Assembly (NCBI GenBank): GCA_021397835.1
Contig: JAJFZO010000094.1
Span: forward strand, 8,532,001-8,596,000
DNA from: Moringa oleifera
Lineage: Eukaryota > Streptophyta > Magnoliopsida > Brassicales > Moringaceae
Length of the DNA stretch: 64,000 nucleotides
Reading direction: 5' to 3'
The notes under the pieces were generated by a model. The model saw only the letters and a list, made by a program, of their open reading frames with translations. It had not been told where the DNA came from and made no database searches. How positions within the stretch are numbered: position 1 is the stretch's first letter; every line of letters begins with the position of its first letter. Made by a program: the position numbers and the translations under genes. Of the stretch, positions 36,261 through 48,705 are shown in pieces.

Positions 36261-37855
36261 ATGTATAAGAACCAGCTGCAAGAACTGGCACAGAGAAGCT
36301 GTTTTAACCTCCCTTCTTATGCCTGCATAAGACAAGGGCCTGATCATGCGCCCAGATTCAAAGCTTCTGTGAACTTCAATGGCGAGATCTTTGAAAGCCC
36401 TAGCTACTGTTCTACGCTGAGACAGGCGGAGCATGCAGCTGCTGAAGTGGCTCTCAATGTCCTGTCTTCAAGGGGTCCTTCCAGGTCTCTTACTGCAAGA
36501 GTTTTGGTAAGTTTTGTTCAGTTAGAATGTTCCATTCTTATCAGACCGGTAGTTTTCTTGATTGGTTCAAGTCGTATCAAACCATACCCAGATGTGTTTT
36601 TACAATCTGATTTCTTCATTTGGGAACTATGAAGGATGAAACTGGAATCTACAAGAACTTGCTACAAGAAACTGCTCATAGAGCTGGGCTTAGCCTGCCT
36701 GTATATACCACTATAAGATCAGGTCCTGGTCACGTCCCCATTTTCACAAGCACTGTGGAGCTTGCTGGTATGAACTTCACAGGTGAACCAGCCAAGACCA
36801 AGAAGCAAGCAGAGAAGAATGCTGCAATAGCAGCCTGGTCTGCCTTGAAAAATAGTAAAGATTCTCATTTCCCATTTTGGATTTTCCTCACAGCAAGAGT
36901 TTCTGTTTTGCTTGGCTGATCAATGTGCATATATTTCTTGCAGTGCCAAACTTGGATTCATTGACAAATAAAGAACCTGACAGTCGTGAAGAGCAGGATC
37001 AGGCAGTAGTGGCAAGAGTCTTGTCTGGTTTCAAGCCTAAAGATGACAGTAAACAAGTTAAGCGGAGGGATCATAGCCAAACAAGAAGAAGGTCGATCAA
37101 GAACCACAGGGAAAACACCTCTGCTTCTCTACCATCTCAGAGATGGAGGCTAATGGATATGTTGATTAACGCTGCCATTGATGGTTCAACACAAAAGCAA
37201 AACAGCTTTGTCTCTCTCCTTCCTCCCCCACCACCTCCAACGACTTCCAAGATTTTGCCACCGACGACTCCCAGAGACTACAGGACTATATCAGTAAAAG
37301 TTAAGGCCAAATCAGAAATGAAAATGCAAGAGAACAATCCTCTATTGGATGAGCATCAAAGAGATGAGGAAGAATGGCTTGGTGGAAAACCAGATGTCTT
37401 CAAGAAACCCATTGAAAAGGAGGTTCCAAGCAGTTCAAATTCAAGTTCTCTCTACGGGACAAGTTCTGTATACAAGCCATTTCCTTTCTGTAACATTGGG
37501 AAGCTCAAAGAATCCATGTCTGGTAATACTACACGGCAGGACGCAACCTACATTGGAAGTAGGCTTTTTGGATCCCAAAATCCACCTCCAGTCAGATCAA
37601 TTCCTCATCCTGTATTCAACCCACACAGCAGGATTGCCCCAGCGGTGCATATCAGGTCAGTGATTCCCGTTTGTGCAGCACCGCCACTGAGAACAGACCC
37701 ACCACCATCAATGAAAGAAACCTCACCATCAGCTACAAAAGCTTCTCCTTGTTCTACTTCAGTGTCCACACAAGCAGGAGAAGAGGCGTCACTATTCAGC
37801 CAGCCACAGAAAAGTCCAACTCAACTCAGTTCCGAGTTGAACAAACTACAGTTAT

Positions 37856-37857
<2 letters not shown>
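36261..37857 (+). CDS. Double-stranded-RNA-binding protein, DRB2/3/5 type
   Basis: Predicted 459-residue protein. Exons: 36261-36506, 36635-36854 and 36944-37857. Two tandem dsRNA-binding motifs: residues about 1-70 (MYKNQLQELAQRSCFNLPSY, then QAEHAAAEVALNVL) and about 87-156 (YKNLLQETAHRAGLSLPVYT, then KKQAEKNAAIAAWSALK). The third exon encodes a long, disordered S/P-rich tail with PPPPPPTTSK. The N-terminus MYKNQLQELAQRSCFNLPSY and the two-motif layout match plant DRB2/DRB3/DRB5 rather than DRB1/HYL1 or DRB4. The family works in cytoplasmic and nuclear small-RNA pathways, including inhibition of translation and antiviral defence. MYKNQ was chosen as start because the upstream in-frame ATG at 36252 lies in the predicted leader intron. 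Position next to a DHHC gene suggests DRB3. Confidence 0.9.

Positions 37858-37858
<1 letters not shown>

Positions 37859-37894
<36 letters not shown>
37859..37894. repeat. (GA)n tract just after the DRB stop codon
   Basis: Eighteen GA dinucleotides beginning one base after the DRB stop, hence in the 3'UTR. It is the complement of the CT tract at 35898-35928 upstream of the same coding region. Confidence 0.9.
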
Positions 37895-37899
<5 letters not shown>

Positions 37900-40333
37900 A
37901 ATGAGTTAATTTACTTTCAACCCAAGATTGGTTTAAGTTTTTTACTTTACTGGGTTGTCATAAATTTCTGCTTTTTTGGTCTTGCTTGAACCATGGTGAT
38001 CCTCTTGGGTCTTTGATGGAATTTTGTAAAACCCAATATCATAATATTGTATAACTTTCACCTTCGGCATGTCTTTACTGCTGCACAGAGCAAGAGAGAG
38101 GGAGAGAAGAAGAAGAAGAATTAAATGGCGTCTGTGGTGGTGGGTTGCAGGAGATAAGAAAAAGGGAAGGTAGGAGGGTGGACAGATGGGGAGAGCAATG
38201 AAGACAGTGTTGAAAGAGGACGAAGTGGACAAATGCAGCGATAAACGCAAGCAATTAAGTTACCTTCTCAGCAGATATTAAATGCCTTGTCTTCGCCATT
38301 AATGCACTTTCTTCCTCATCTTCTTCCTCATTTATTATAACTCTTCTCCTCCTGATTCTTTTATTCACATATTCATTTCTTATCTTTTTCTCTTTATACT
38401 TGTTGTTTCATTATTGACTGCGATATTGCAGCTCCATCACTGCTAACATTAACAACCAACTTCTCATGCATCTAGCAAAATGCTTCCAATATTTAAAATG
38501 TTTTTATAGAAAGTAGCCGTTATGCTTTGGAAGAATCTTGGGGACGCCATGCCTAGGAAAAGGGTAACTTAATTGGGTTTAATGTGCCCTGCCAGTCTTG
38601 CTATTCATGTGAGAAAACTATGGCGTTATTCAAGAAGGTTGACTTTAAGAAATCTACCGCTTAGAAAAGACAGAAAATGGCATTTTTGTAGGTCTTGACC
38701 TAAAAGAACAACACGGGTAGGTTCGAGCTCAAACCAGAGCATCAATGGAGGTCTCTCCTGTTAGAGCCAAACGTTTTCTCCATTGGGTATTTCTTTGAAT
38801 GCATGAAGCAGTGACGTGTCTCAGCAATCATATTTCAGACACCCAGAAAAGATCAGCTTGATCTACTCCCATGGAAGCTTCAACATTGCCTTGTTTATGA
38901 ACACTGTAAATTCAGCTCCAATCAGAAGAAATGGAAAACAATGGTACCCAACCATTGATTTTCAGCTTCTCAATTCTTTATTAATCCATTGACAAATTAA
39001 GCAGCACCAATTAATCAATAAACAATCATGAAACTGGTGGTTGCTTCCATGAAATCAAAGCCCTTCAAGAACTGCAGACCCACTAACAGACATGTGTGAT
39101 TCATCCACCATTGTAGTAATACAAGTCCATTGGAGATCAACTTCAAGACAGGCCCAAAAGATGGAAAAAGAGAACATTTCTCTAAACCAAAATAAAATAG
39201 ATAAAGATTAAAATAAATCTTTACGTTTTTAATTAAAATATTGTCCTTTATCGTAACTAATATCTAATTATTTAAAGTAAATTCATTTCTTATTTTTTAA
39301 AAAATAATTTAAAATTTTATATACTAAATATTTATTTTAAATGTTTATATATATATATAAATAAACATTCAAAATATTACCATAAAATATTTCAAAATAT
39401 TTTCAACATAAAATTATCTTTAAAAATTTTCAATAATAAAAATTCAAATAAATTATAAAAATATTTTTAATATTAAAATTTTGAATTTTTTTGAATTATA
39501 ATTTAAATATATTTCTTTATTTTTGTAATAAAATTTAAATTTAAGGTACATGATTTTAATTTTTATACAAAAATTTTAAGTAATATTCAATGTAAATTAC
39601 ATTTAAAATAACATGCAAAATTAAATTAAAAATACAACTTAGTTGAAAAAAATTTAATTGATACATGATTCATTTTGATAATTATGCAAATAAAATTAAA
39701 AAAAAAAACTTATTGAAAATATTAGTGTGTTTGAGAAAATAAAATCTAATTTACGACACGCGTGTCCACATCTAAAGTTGTGTCTTTCTAAGACCTGAGG
39801 TGGGGTAATGACGTGGCAGGGCCCCATGCCACCATTAAATTCGGAGTCTTGTCTCACGGGCTACAAATGTTTGCGCTTTCGATTGCTTCTCATATTAATG
39901 TTAACTTTCTCTGTTAAGCGATAAATTAATTGATAATTACTTTAGTACCCTGATATCTAATGGAATTAATGGAACATAAACTTGTATTATTTTTTCTTCA
40001 TTATTTATTCATTTTAATTTTCTTGTCGCATCAGACCAAGGATCTACCATTTTATATTCCGGTTTTATTTATTCTTTCTTATCCTCTCCTACTTAGAGAG
40101 TTATTGGAGCCCATGTTCTCTGTTGCATGTAATAAAGTGTCCCGTTAATCTTTATTTATCTAAAACATAACGAGGGTCAAAATCAAGCTAGCTTAAATAA
40201 TTTTTGGAAAATGTTGAGAAAGCATGTGACATCCCACGTTCCATTAATTGGGCACATGAGGCTCCTGTTAAGTATTAATTAATTGGTTTCCTTATAAGTC
40301 ATCAGTAGCATTTAATGATACGAGAATAAGGGA
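37895..40333. other. Intergenic region, no supported gene
   Basis: Contains the DRB 3'UTR, GC-moderate sequence to about 39100, then highly AT-rich DNA. An antisense frame at 37942-38250 has a leucine-rich hydrophobic stretch but no ATG before it. Confidence 0.45.
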
Positions 40334-40406
40334 TCCGTTGCAGTCTAGCTGGTTAGGATATTCGGCTCTCACCCGAAAGACCTTTGTTCGAGTCCCGGCA
40401 ACGGAA
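40334..40406 (+). tRNA. tRNA-Glu (anticodon CUC), T-stem decayed, probably pseudogene
   Basis: The acceptor stem TCCGTTG pairs with CAACGGA and is followed by discriminator A. The anticodon arm TTCGG-CTCTCAC-CCGAA gives CUC, and a run of eight T (40408-40415) follows. The 5' strand of the T-stem reads CTTTG where CCGGG is expected against the intact CCCGG, leaving two C:T mismatches and a wobble in a five-pair stem. The C-to-T pattern looks like decay of methylated cytosines or G-to-T changes. Transcription is possible, but function is doubtful. Confidence 0.6.
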
Positions 40407-42398
40407 CTTTTTTTTATTAGTACCTGGGCAAGACGTTGCCGTTTCTGTCCCTAAATAAATTTTCAGGTTCCCGGATGCTGAATATCTGACGGCTAGAAAT
40501 CGAAACGACAGCGTTGCAGTTGGTCTTCAATCAATTCATTTTTTGTCCTAGCTACTTGCGAGACAAAAATCAGGAATGCCCAATGGATTTGGTCACATAG
40601 ACAAGCTTTCACTGTAGACACGAAATAATCGACTTTGAGTTTAGTTGGTGCATGATCTGTTCAAGGATAGTTGAATATCATATGGCCTACAACGTGTTTT
40701 TTAATAAAAATATAAATAAATAATTAATTAAAAGATAATATCATATTTTTAATGTTTATAGTCATTGATGCATGCACACCAAAATTGACCAAAATATTGA
40801 GCTTGCAAGACATATAAAGAAGATAGAGCCAAAGGTTTGATTCAAATGCCAAACACGGTTTCTATAATTTCTTTTTTTGGGTTAAACTTTTAGAATGTGA
40901 TTATCGCAGCGTAATCACTTTCTCTATTAATCATAAACTTAAGAATTAGAGTTAATTAATTAAACATTATTTATTTAATATTACATTCTTTCAAATAAAG
41001 ATTTATTTGATATCAAATTTAAATCTCATAATAATTTGAATTATAATAAAGTTTTAAAAAATAAGTGACATTTTAATAAAATTAATTAATATGATTTGAT
41101 TTATTTATATTTTATTATAAAAGATTATAAAAAATTTATTCTTTTTAAAAAATATTAACTTATAATTGCAAATCAATATAACATGCATGGTCCGACATAT
41201 TTGCCACTATGTAAACATTAATGCTCGCTTAGAGCTACTTAATATGACTTATTAAGACGCATTTGTCAACATTTTAATTCTATAATGCAAACATTACCCA
41301 TAAAAGATAAATTTATTAGATCCAAATACAAAGTGGGAACTAAAAAATTCCAAGAACTGATTGATTGTGTCAATTATGCCAGTCCTCTCTTTCTTTCTTT
41401 TTTATTTTTTTTAAAAGGCAAATAAATAAAAGGATTGTGAATCCAGCACCAAGTGTCGCGAAGTTCCCCTTAGACGTGGGAGGATAAGATACTTTAATGT
41501 GACAGGTAAGCCTTCCGTGGCTCCACCTCATCTACACTCAACGGTCAACACAATAATTTCTTTTTCTTCTTTTTTATAATTTCTGGGTTTTTTTTATTAA
41601 ACTCAGTTTTCTTCTTTAATATAAAAATTTCAAAAATATTCATATCAATGGCACTAAATCTGGCAATAATATAATATTTTAAAAATAAAATATCTATTTT
41701 TTGAAATAAGAGATCGATCTGTAATTACTTATTTAGACCAGATAATTATAATTTTTATTCTTTTATTTATGAAGACGAAACTGATAAGTTTATCCATAAA
41801 CTTGCTGGCAAATAGTCATGTTACACTCACACCACCTTTTAATATTATGTTAAAATCTAACAATTTAGTGCCACCTGTTCAAATACTAGTTTAAAAAGAC
41901 GTCCAGTTAGTGCACCGTCAGGTAACCCCGGCATCTCTTGAGGGGTACGCAACGCTACAAATTCTAGCACTCAGCAAATATTCGGTGGATATGCGATTTT
42001 GGTTCTAGAAAAGTAAATTTTTCGTTTTCCTATATCCCACCTCCACGCCTGTAGCGTGTAAATGAAGGCTCAGTCACGTAAGGGATTTCCTTGTATTAGC
42101 TGTCTCGATTGTGCAGTGTCAGCCACGTGCCTTGATTACGCGTTACTGGAATTGCCAAAATAAGACTCACGTACCTTCATAATAAATCCAACGGGAAGGA
42201 CATTGCTAGGTGTGGAAGAGCTACGGTGGTAACGGGTGTAGAAGATAATAAGCGAGGCGTAAAGTTTTGACGGAATAAAGGAAGCGAATTTGACGGTGAT
42301 TGGACGTAAGGAATATTCAAGAGCATATGACTCTGGAAGGAAGGAATATCCTATGGAGAGACCCATTGTCGCTAGGTTCCCTCTGGCCAAAAACCCAC
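40407..42398. other. Intergenic region upstream of GDPD
   Basis: AT-rich with a GC-richer, promoter-like end (about 41880-42400). No convincing open frame; the antisense frame at 42136-42390 overlaps the promoter and has no family match. Confidence 0.45.
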
Positions 42399-42406
42399 TT
42401 TAAATA
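42399..42406 (+). promoter_or_regulatory. TATA-like element of the GDPD gene
   Basis: TTTAAATA, 128 bases before the GDPD ATG and followed by a CT/C-rich leader. It is a weaker match than TATAAA; assigned by position. Confidence 0.4.
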
Positions 42407-42533
42407 CCCTCCGCCAAAACCCCATGCTTCTCCAAGAAAACCCAGAAATTCCTATCGTGTCCCTTCCGTCATCCTCTCTCCCCCTCCCTCTCTTTTCCTG
42501 TGTTTTCTCTTTTCTAAGCAAGAAGAGAAGGTA

Positions 42534-44665
42534 ATGGCTCTGAAGGCTGTTCATGTCTCCGATGTGCCTAATTACCTCGATCAAGTCCCGCAGAATGCGT
42601 CTCTGTCACTTACGCGTTTTCCACAAGGTAAAGATCACTGGTTTAAGCTTCATTGTTTGATTATGAGAATCTTTAGCTTTTTTTCTTTATTTTTTTTCTC
42701 TTGTTGTTGAATTTTTTGGGTTTGTTTTGTTGTAGGTCTGGATTTGAATAGGGCATCGTTTAGGATCCCGAAGTTTCTGGTGATAGGCCACAGAGGGAAC
42801 GGAATGAACTTATTGCAGTCATCTGATGCGAGGATGACAGCTATTAAAGAAAACTCGATCCTCTCCTTCAACACTGCTGCTAAATTCCCTGTTGACTACG
42901 TTGAGTTCGATGTTCAGGTAGCTCTTCTTTGCCAGTCTTCTTTGTGTTATGTCTTTCTCGTGCTTCCCCTTCTTTTTTCTTAAGATCCTCCAAATGGTTC
43001 CTTCTCTTTTGGGTTTTCCTTCTATCTTTCTTTTTTTCTCCGGCGAGATTTTGGATCTTCAAAATACGAGAGTTTCTTGTTTTGTCGACTGCATTGTAGT
43101 CTCGCCGCGTACGACAAATCCTTCGTGCTTTGTCTGTTCGCCGTGCGGTTGCACGTGTGGACACATGGGTGCACCTGTTGAGTGCATTAGCAGACAAAGA
43201 AAATTTAATTCTTCCGTTTTCATTTTTAAGTTGAATTTAATAGTTGAATTCCCATTTTTATCACTTGGCTTCAAGGAGATACTGATTGGATTGTCTTTAT
43301 ATGTTGGGGATGGTGGGTTTTTGATTTCTGTTTTTGCATTGAAAATAAAAAAGTACGAAGATGAGGGAAGTATAGAGAAAAGTAAGAACAGAACCATTGT
43401 GGGTTTTTGCAGGTGACAAAAGATGACTGCCCAGTCATTTTCCATGACGACTTCATCCTCTCTGAAGAAAATGTGAGTTCCTCTTCTCCTTCTATGATTC
43501 TATCACTCCTTCAATCGAGTTATTCACCACCCATTAGTGATCTGAAAGCTAATATCATCCTTTTCCTATTGGGTTCTCGTGATTTTCAGGGTACTGTTTC
43601 TGAGAAGAGAGTGACAGAGTTGACCCTTTCTGAGTTCCTCGGCTACGGACCACAAAAGGAACCGGAGAGAAATGGGAAGACCCTTTTGAGGAAAACAAAA
43701 GATGGGAAAACAGGAAAATGGAATGTTGAATCAGACGACGCTCTTTGCACATTGCAAGAAGCTTTTGAGAAAGTGGAGCCCTCTTTAGGGTTCAACATTG
43801 AATTGAAGTTTGATGACCACATCGTCTACGAACGAGATCATCTCATTCATGTCCTCCAAGTCATCTTGCAGGTAGAGAATACATACTTTACACAACAATA
43901 TCACTTCATCCTTTTTCTTATTATCTTTTCCTTACTTTTTTTTTTTTTTTGTTTATTTAATGTGGCAGGTGGTGTTTGAGTATGCTAAAGACAGACCAAT
44001 CATCTTTTCTAGTTTCCAGCCAGATGCTGCTCAACTGGTTAGGAAATTGCAAAGCACGTACCCCGTTTTCTTCTTGACAAATGGTGGGACAGAGATTTAC
44101 AGTGATGTTAGGAGAAATTCTCTGGAAGAAGCCGTCAAGATCTGCTTAGAGGGTGGTCTGCAAGGGATTGTTTCAGAGGTCAAAGGGGTATTCAGAAATC
44201 CTGGAGCAGTCACCAAGATCAAAGACTCCAGGCTTTCTCTCATGACATATGGCAAATTGAAGTGAGTTAATTCATATAACTTTCTTGCTCCGAAAACCCC
44301 TTTTACCTGGTCATACCATATTAAAAACTCGTCGCCCTTGACCAACTGCAGCTTTTACCACGTTTTGACAGTCTAAATCCAGCTTTACATGAGCTAAATG
44401 TGTACATCTGTGTTGCAGCAACGTGCCCGAGGCAGTTTACATGCAGTATCTTATGGGGATCGAAGGAGTGATAGTGGATCTTGTTCAAGAGATCACAGAG
44501 GCAGTGACTGACATGATAAAACCATCAAAGGCAGCAGCGGATGAAGAAGAGAGTCCAAAGGAAGGGGAAGGGGAAGAGAACGCTCAGGCCAAAGCTAAGC
44601 CTCAGTTCACGCAGAAGGAGCTCTCATTTCTTCTGAAGCTGATACCACAGTTGATACAGCTCTAA
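42534..44665 (+). CDS. Glycerophosphodiester phosphodiesterase (GDPD1/2/3-type)
   Basis: Predicted 385-residue enzyme. Exons: 42534-42627, 42736-42917, 43413-43472, 43590-43871, 43969-44261 and 44419-44665. It has the GDPD TIM-barrel signature: GHRGNGMN (catalytic H50, R51), EFDVQ (E88, D90) and HDD (H103), then FNIELKF and the closing YLMGIEGVIVDLVQEI. The family hydrolyses glycerophosphodiesters such as glycerophosphocholine to glycerol-3-phosphate and an alcohol, often for phosphate recycling under phosphate starvation; the Arabidopsis GDPD1 group is plastid-associated. A transit peptide is not obvious from the first 30 residues. After the barrel there is an acidic linker (DEEESPKEGEGEEN) and a hydrophobic C-terminal helix (LSFLLKLIPQLIQL). 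Substrate preference cannot be told from sequence. Confidence 0.93.
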
Positions 44666-47600
44666 CTCCATTACTCTATCAATACACACGCGTTACATTG
44701 TTTTGGCTTCTTTTAGTACCCAACATGTCTGCGGCTTTAATCAGCCTTGTCCTTTTGTACATAAGTTAAGTGTTTTTAACCTTTTCAGAGTTAAATTGGG
44801 AAAATTAAGTATACTTTCTCTTTCTGTGTAATTTTCTGATAGAATAGGCCCATTATGGAGCAAATGTTAGGCTTCAGCATCTTGAAATGGGCCACATCGT
44901 GGGAAGCCTTTCATTCTTTTGACCCACTTGGGTTGTTGGGTTGTTCTTAAGTTTTCCAGGGAAAGCTTTCTTGGGTTTATAGTGGCCTACGGAGCAGGTA
45001 GGACCAGATTTAAGGCCCAATTTCTGTCCGTATCAAAGCCCGATGAATATTATAAGTTTTAAAAGGAACTTTTTGGGTTCACAATAGCTTTATATGTACA
45101 AGTTGATATTTTATAAATTATTTTATTTATTAATTTTAAAATAAATAATTTAAAATTTATTTTTATATGTAATTAAATAAATAAATAATTTCAAAATTTC
45201 TGCATAGTCACAAAAATGAGTACATCTCAATTAAATTAAAATTTACTCGTTTTTTAATCGTTTATATTTTTTTTATTATTTAAATAAATATATATTTAAA
45301 TTAAAAAGATTATATAAATTTATATTTATCATTGATACATCAGATGTTATTTAATATTTTTTACTTGTTGTGTTATTTTTTTAAATATTAATTATATTTT
45401 TTTATTTGTTGGATCTCGATCCTGCAAATATATATGTGCTTCAAATGTATAATTATATTAATTTTTTTTAAGAATTAACTATATATATATATATATAACC
45501 TCAACTATTTTTTTTTAATTTATCTATATTTTGGATACTAGATCTATACATTAAATAATATGCATATATATTTTCCTCATATTACATTTTATTTCATTTT
45601 TTAAAAAATTATATAATTTTGATATTATTATAAAATTACATCATAAAAATCATGAAATTAATATTTGAAAAAATTAAAATAATTTTAATTTATATTAATA
45701 TTTTTTATTTGATCATGAGGGTTTTATATCATTGATGTTCTCCAAAACTCTTTTGTATTTTATTTTTATTATATGCTTTATAACACATACACAAATACAC
45801 ACCAATATTTAAATTATACTTTTATTCATATTATTTTAATTTATATAAATATTTTAATAAAAAAATAATAATTATTATTAACTTAATCATGTTAATTAAA
45901 ATAAAATTTATTAATAATTTAATCGAATTAGTCTAAATATGATATATATTTATTGGTCATAAAAAATTAGTTTATTATTTACCGATTTTGACGGATTGAC
46001 TTAAATACAATTTAATTATAACCCGTTTTTAGTTTTAATAATAAATAATAATTTTTTGTGTTCACAAAATTCAAAAATTACTTTTGCGATTATAGCTTGA
46101 TCATTTTTTTATTTTTATGTAAAATTTTAAGTTAAATTTATTTTAAATTCTTTTAATAAAATTTAAATTAATTTAAATTAAATAATTAATTATACAATTG
46201 AGAAAATTAAAATCATAAAATTAAAAAGAAAAAACATGTAAACTTCATGATTTATTTTGATATTTATCTAAAATAAAATTAATTAAAGCATTTGAATCCA
46301 TTTTCTAATTGCTAAGCTAGACTTGAATTGGGATGAACCAGGGGTGGACACCCTTACATCATGTTTCTAGCAAATCAACGGAACATGTAGTTAGTAATTA
46401 CAACTTAGCAACGAAGGAACTAAGAAAGTTGAAGCTACCTAACAAAGATACATACTCAGGATCAGATTCAGGGAATCATTAATTGTCTAATGAAATTATT
46501 TTGGAATCTTTAGAGAGGTTTATGTACACAAGACACCCCAAAAAGTATTAAGGCTATAAATATTAAGTATATGATTGAGTTGCACCCAACAATGGGTAGC
46601 TTCATTGGAAGGCTAATAAAACTAACATTTTTTTTTTTTAATACCGACATCTTTAGAGAATAAGAATTGATGATGATATCGAATTTTGTTGAATACCCAT
46701 GTTAAATTAATTCAATGTTTAATTATTTTAGAGATATATTAAAATAAAATTTTTTAAAATTATAAAAACACATTAATAATTTTCTTTTGTTTTTAAAACA
46801 AGTTAATGAAATATTTCATAGTTATAAAAACAAACTTTCGTCTAACTTCTTTTTGTTTTTTATATTTATAGATAAAAACTTTCATACTTTATCTTTTTTA
46901 AAGAGTATTACGTATAGTTTATATTTATTTTTACAATATTTAGATAGTTAATGGAATGAATGGCTAATCACATGCCTATTCTATACTACTAATAAGAAGT
47001 ATTATGTTTGAATCTCTTATTTTTAATCTAATTAATTATTTTTAACGATTTCATTAAATTCAAATTGAACTGGTATAGCGTACAAAATCCATGTTGAATT
47101 GACATGAATATTTCATAGTAATTCGTTAATTAATTTATATTGCCATACATATCAATATATAAAAAATTGATTTTTTATATGATAATTAATAAAATTACTT
47201 TAAATAACATATGATCTTATTATATAATTTACCATTTATATGGGTAACAAAAAAGTTTCACTTTATTGTAAATTTAAAAATGAAAGTTCCGTCTAGGACA
47301 TTAATGACCTTAATCCATGCAAGAAGTAGTTAGATTCATAGAAGAACAAAACTCACTATTGTTATGTTTATTAATTGACCATAAATGATAATCTAAATTA
47401 AACTTAATAATGTTCATATATTTCATCCACATTCAATTATATGGAATCTTCCAGCTCCTCATGAACTACTACGAGAAAAAATAATTAAAAATAAAAAAAA
47501 CTTAATGACCAAATAATTAGTGCATAAAGGATTGATTGGAAAACTGGATTATGTTATTCTAGGTTTATTTAAGATGTTCTGCTGAGATCAATCAAGATCG

Positions 47601-48170
47601 ATGTGTCGGAACACACATTTTGAGGTGTTGTGTTCTTTCAAGAAGTTTCAATTTTTAATAAAAACATCTATCGTCTCGGTTGACTTAAGCCTTAGATTAA
47701 AAAAAATTAGAGAAAGGCATTGGATTGCATGATTTAGGGTTTTATTAAAGCTTGGTTCTTTGGAGATGTGGATGTTTTGGGATGAAATCTTAATTAAAAT
47801 TAGAAGATTGATGGCTTTCGAATGCGAAATGATTTCATTTTTATTTTAGTAAAAAATTAAAAGAAATAAAGAAAAAGTGGTGTGGACATATTAATATATA
47901 TTATTTTCCTTTTAATTAAGGAATAATATGGTCCGTCAGATCAACATTGTGGGGCCCACAGGAAAACGCTAGGCACGTGAGCGTGATTGGCACGAGAGGG
48001 TTTGGCTATTGGCTATTGACCGTAACAGAAAGCACCGTTGGTCTTTCTTACACAAACGTGTAAGGAATGCCCGTGCAATAAAAGCTAAAGACGGTTTGCT
48101 AATATAGTCAACCCAGGAATTGGAGTCGCAATAGGAGTCTCTGTGTTTTCATTGGAATTTCTTCTCTACA
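44666..48170. other. AT-rich intergenic region without supported genes
   Basis: About 3.5 kb. After the GDPD 3'UTR (to about 45000) the DNA is extremely AT-rich with TATATA runs and no usable frame on either strand. A GC-richer promoter starts near 47930. Confidence 0.5.
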
Positions 48171-48177
48171 TATAAAT
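48171..48177 (+). promoter_or_regulatory. TATA box of the NAC gene
   Basis: TATAAAT in the context CTACATATAAATCACC, 232-238 bases upstream of the ATG, giving a leader of about 200 bases. Good consensus match at a sensible place. Confidence 0.6.
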
Positions 48178-48408
48178 CACCTTCTCCTGTTTCTTCTTCT
48201 TCCAAGCCCAACGAAGGCCACAACAACTCTTCTGATTCCTTTGTTGCTTTGGTGTTCTTTCGTTGTGGGTCTCTCTTTCCTTGTTTGTTTTGCAGGAAAG
48301 TCTGACTTATATTCCAAATCCAACATGGGTGGTTGATTTGCTTCGGTTAGGCTCAATTTAATTGGGTTGAGAACATCAAAGGAGGGTCTTTTGATTTGTT
48401 AACTGAAA

Positions 48409-48672
48409 ATGGAGAGGCCAACCTTGATTTTGAACGGAGGGTTCAAATTGCCAATTGGGTATAGGTTTCAGCCTACTGCAGGCGAGCTCGTCGGTCATTA
48501 CTTGAAGAGAAAAGTTTTTGGTCTGCCATTGCCTGCTTCCGTCATCCCTGAGTTTGATGTCTTCCAGACTGATCCTTGGAGCTTGCCAGGTGATTAGTTC
48601 TTTCAGATCCCACTTTTCGCATAATTTCACGGCCTTGCATGCGTTACTTTTCTTGCACTTTGACCGCATTGT

Positions 48673-48705
<33 letters not shown>

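Noticed and set aside
37942..38250. Minus-strand 102-codon frame with a Leu-rich, signal-peptide-like stretch next to the DRB 3' end
   Set aside because: It starts at TTG, not ATG; the only in-frame ATG lies after the hydrophobic stretch, leaving 42 residues with no signal. No splice support upstream.
42300..42533. In-frame extension upstream of the GDPD start
   Set aside because: The frame through here differs from GDPD residues after exon 1, and the TATA-like element and CT-rich leader lie within it; ATG 42534 fits the family N-terminus MALKAVHVSDV.
43059..43445. 128-codon minus-strand frame within the GDPD gene
   Set aside because: It lies opposite GDPD intron 2 and exon 3 and has no family features.
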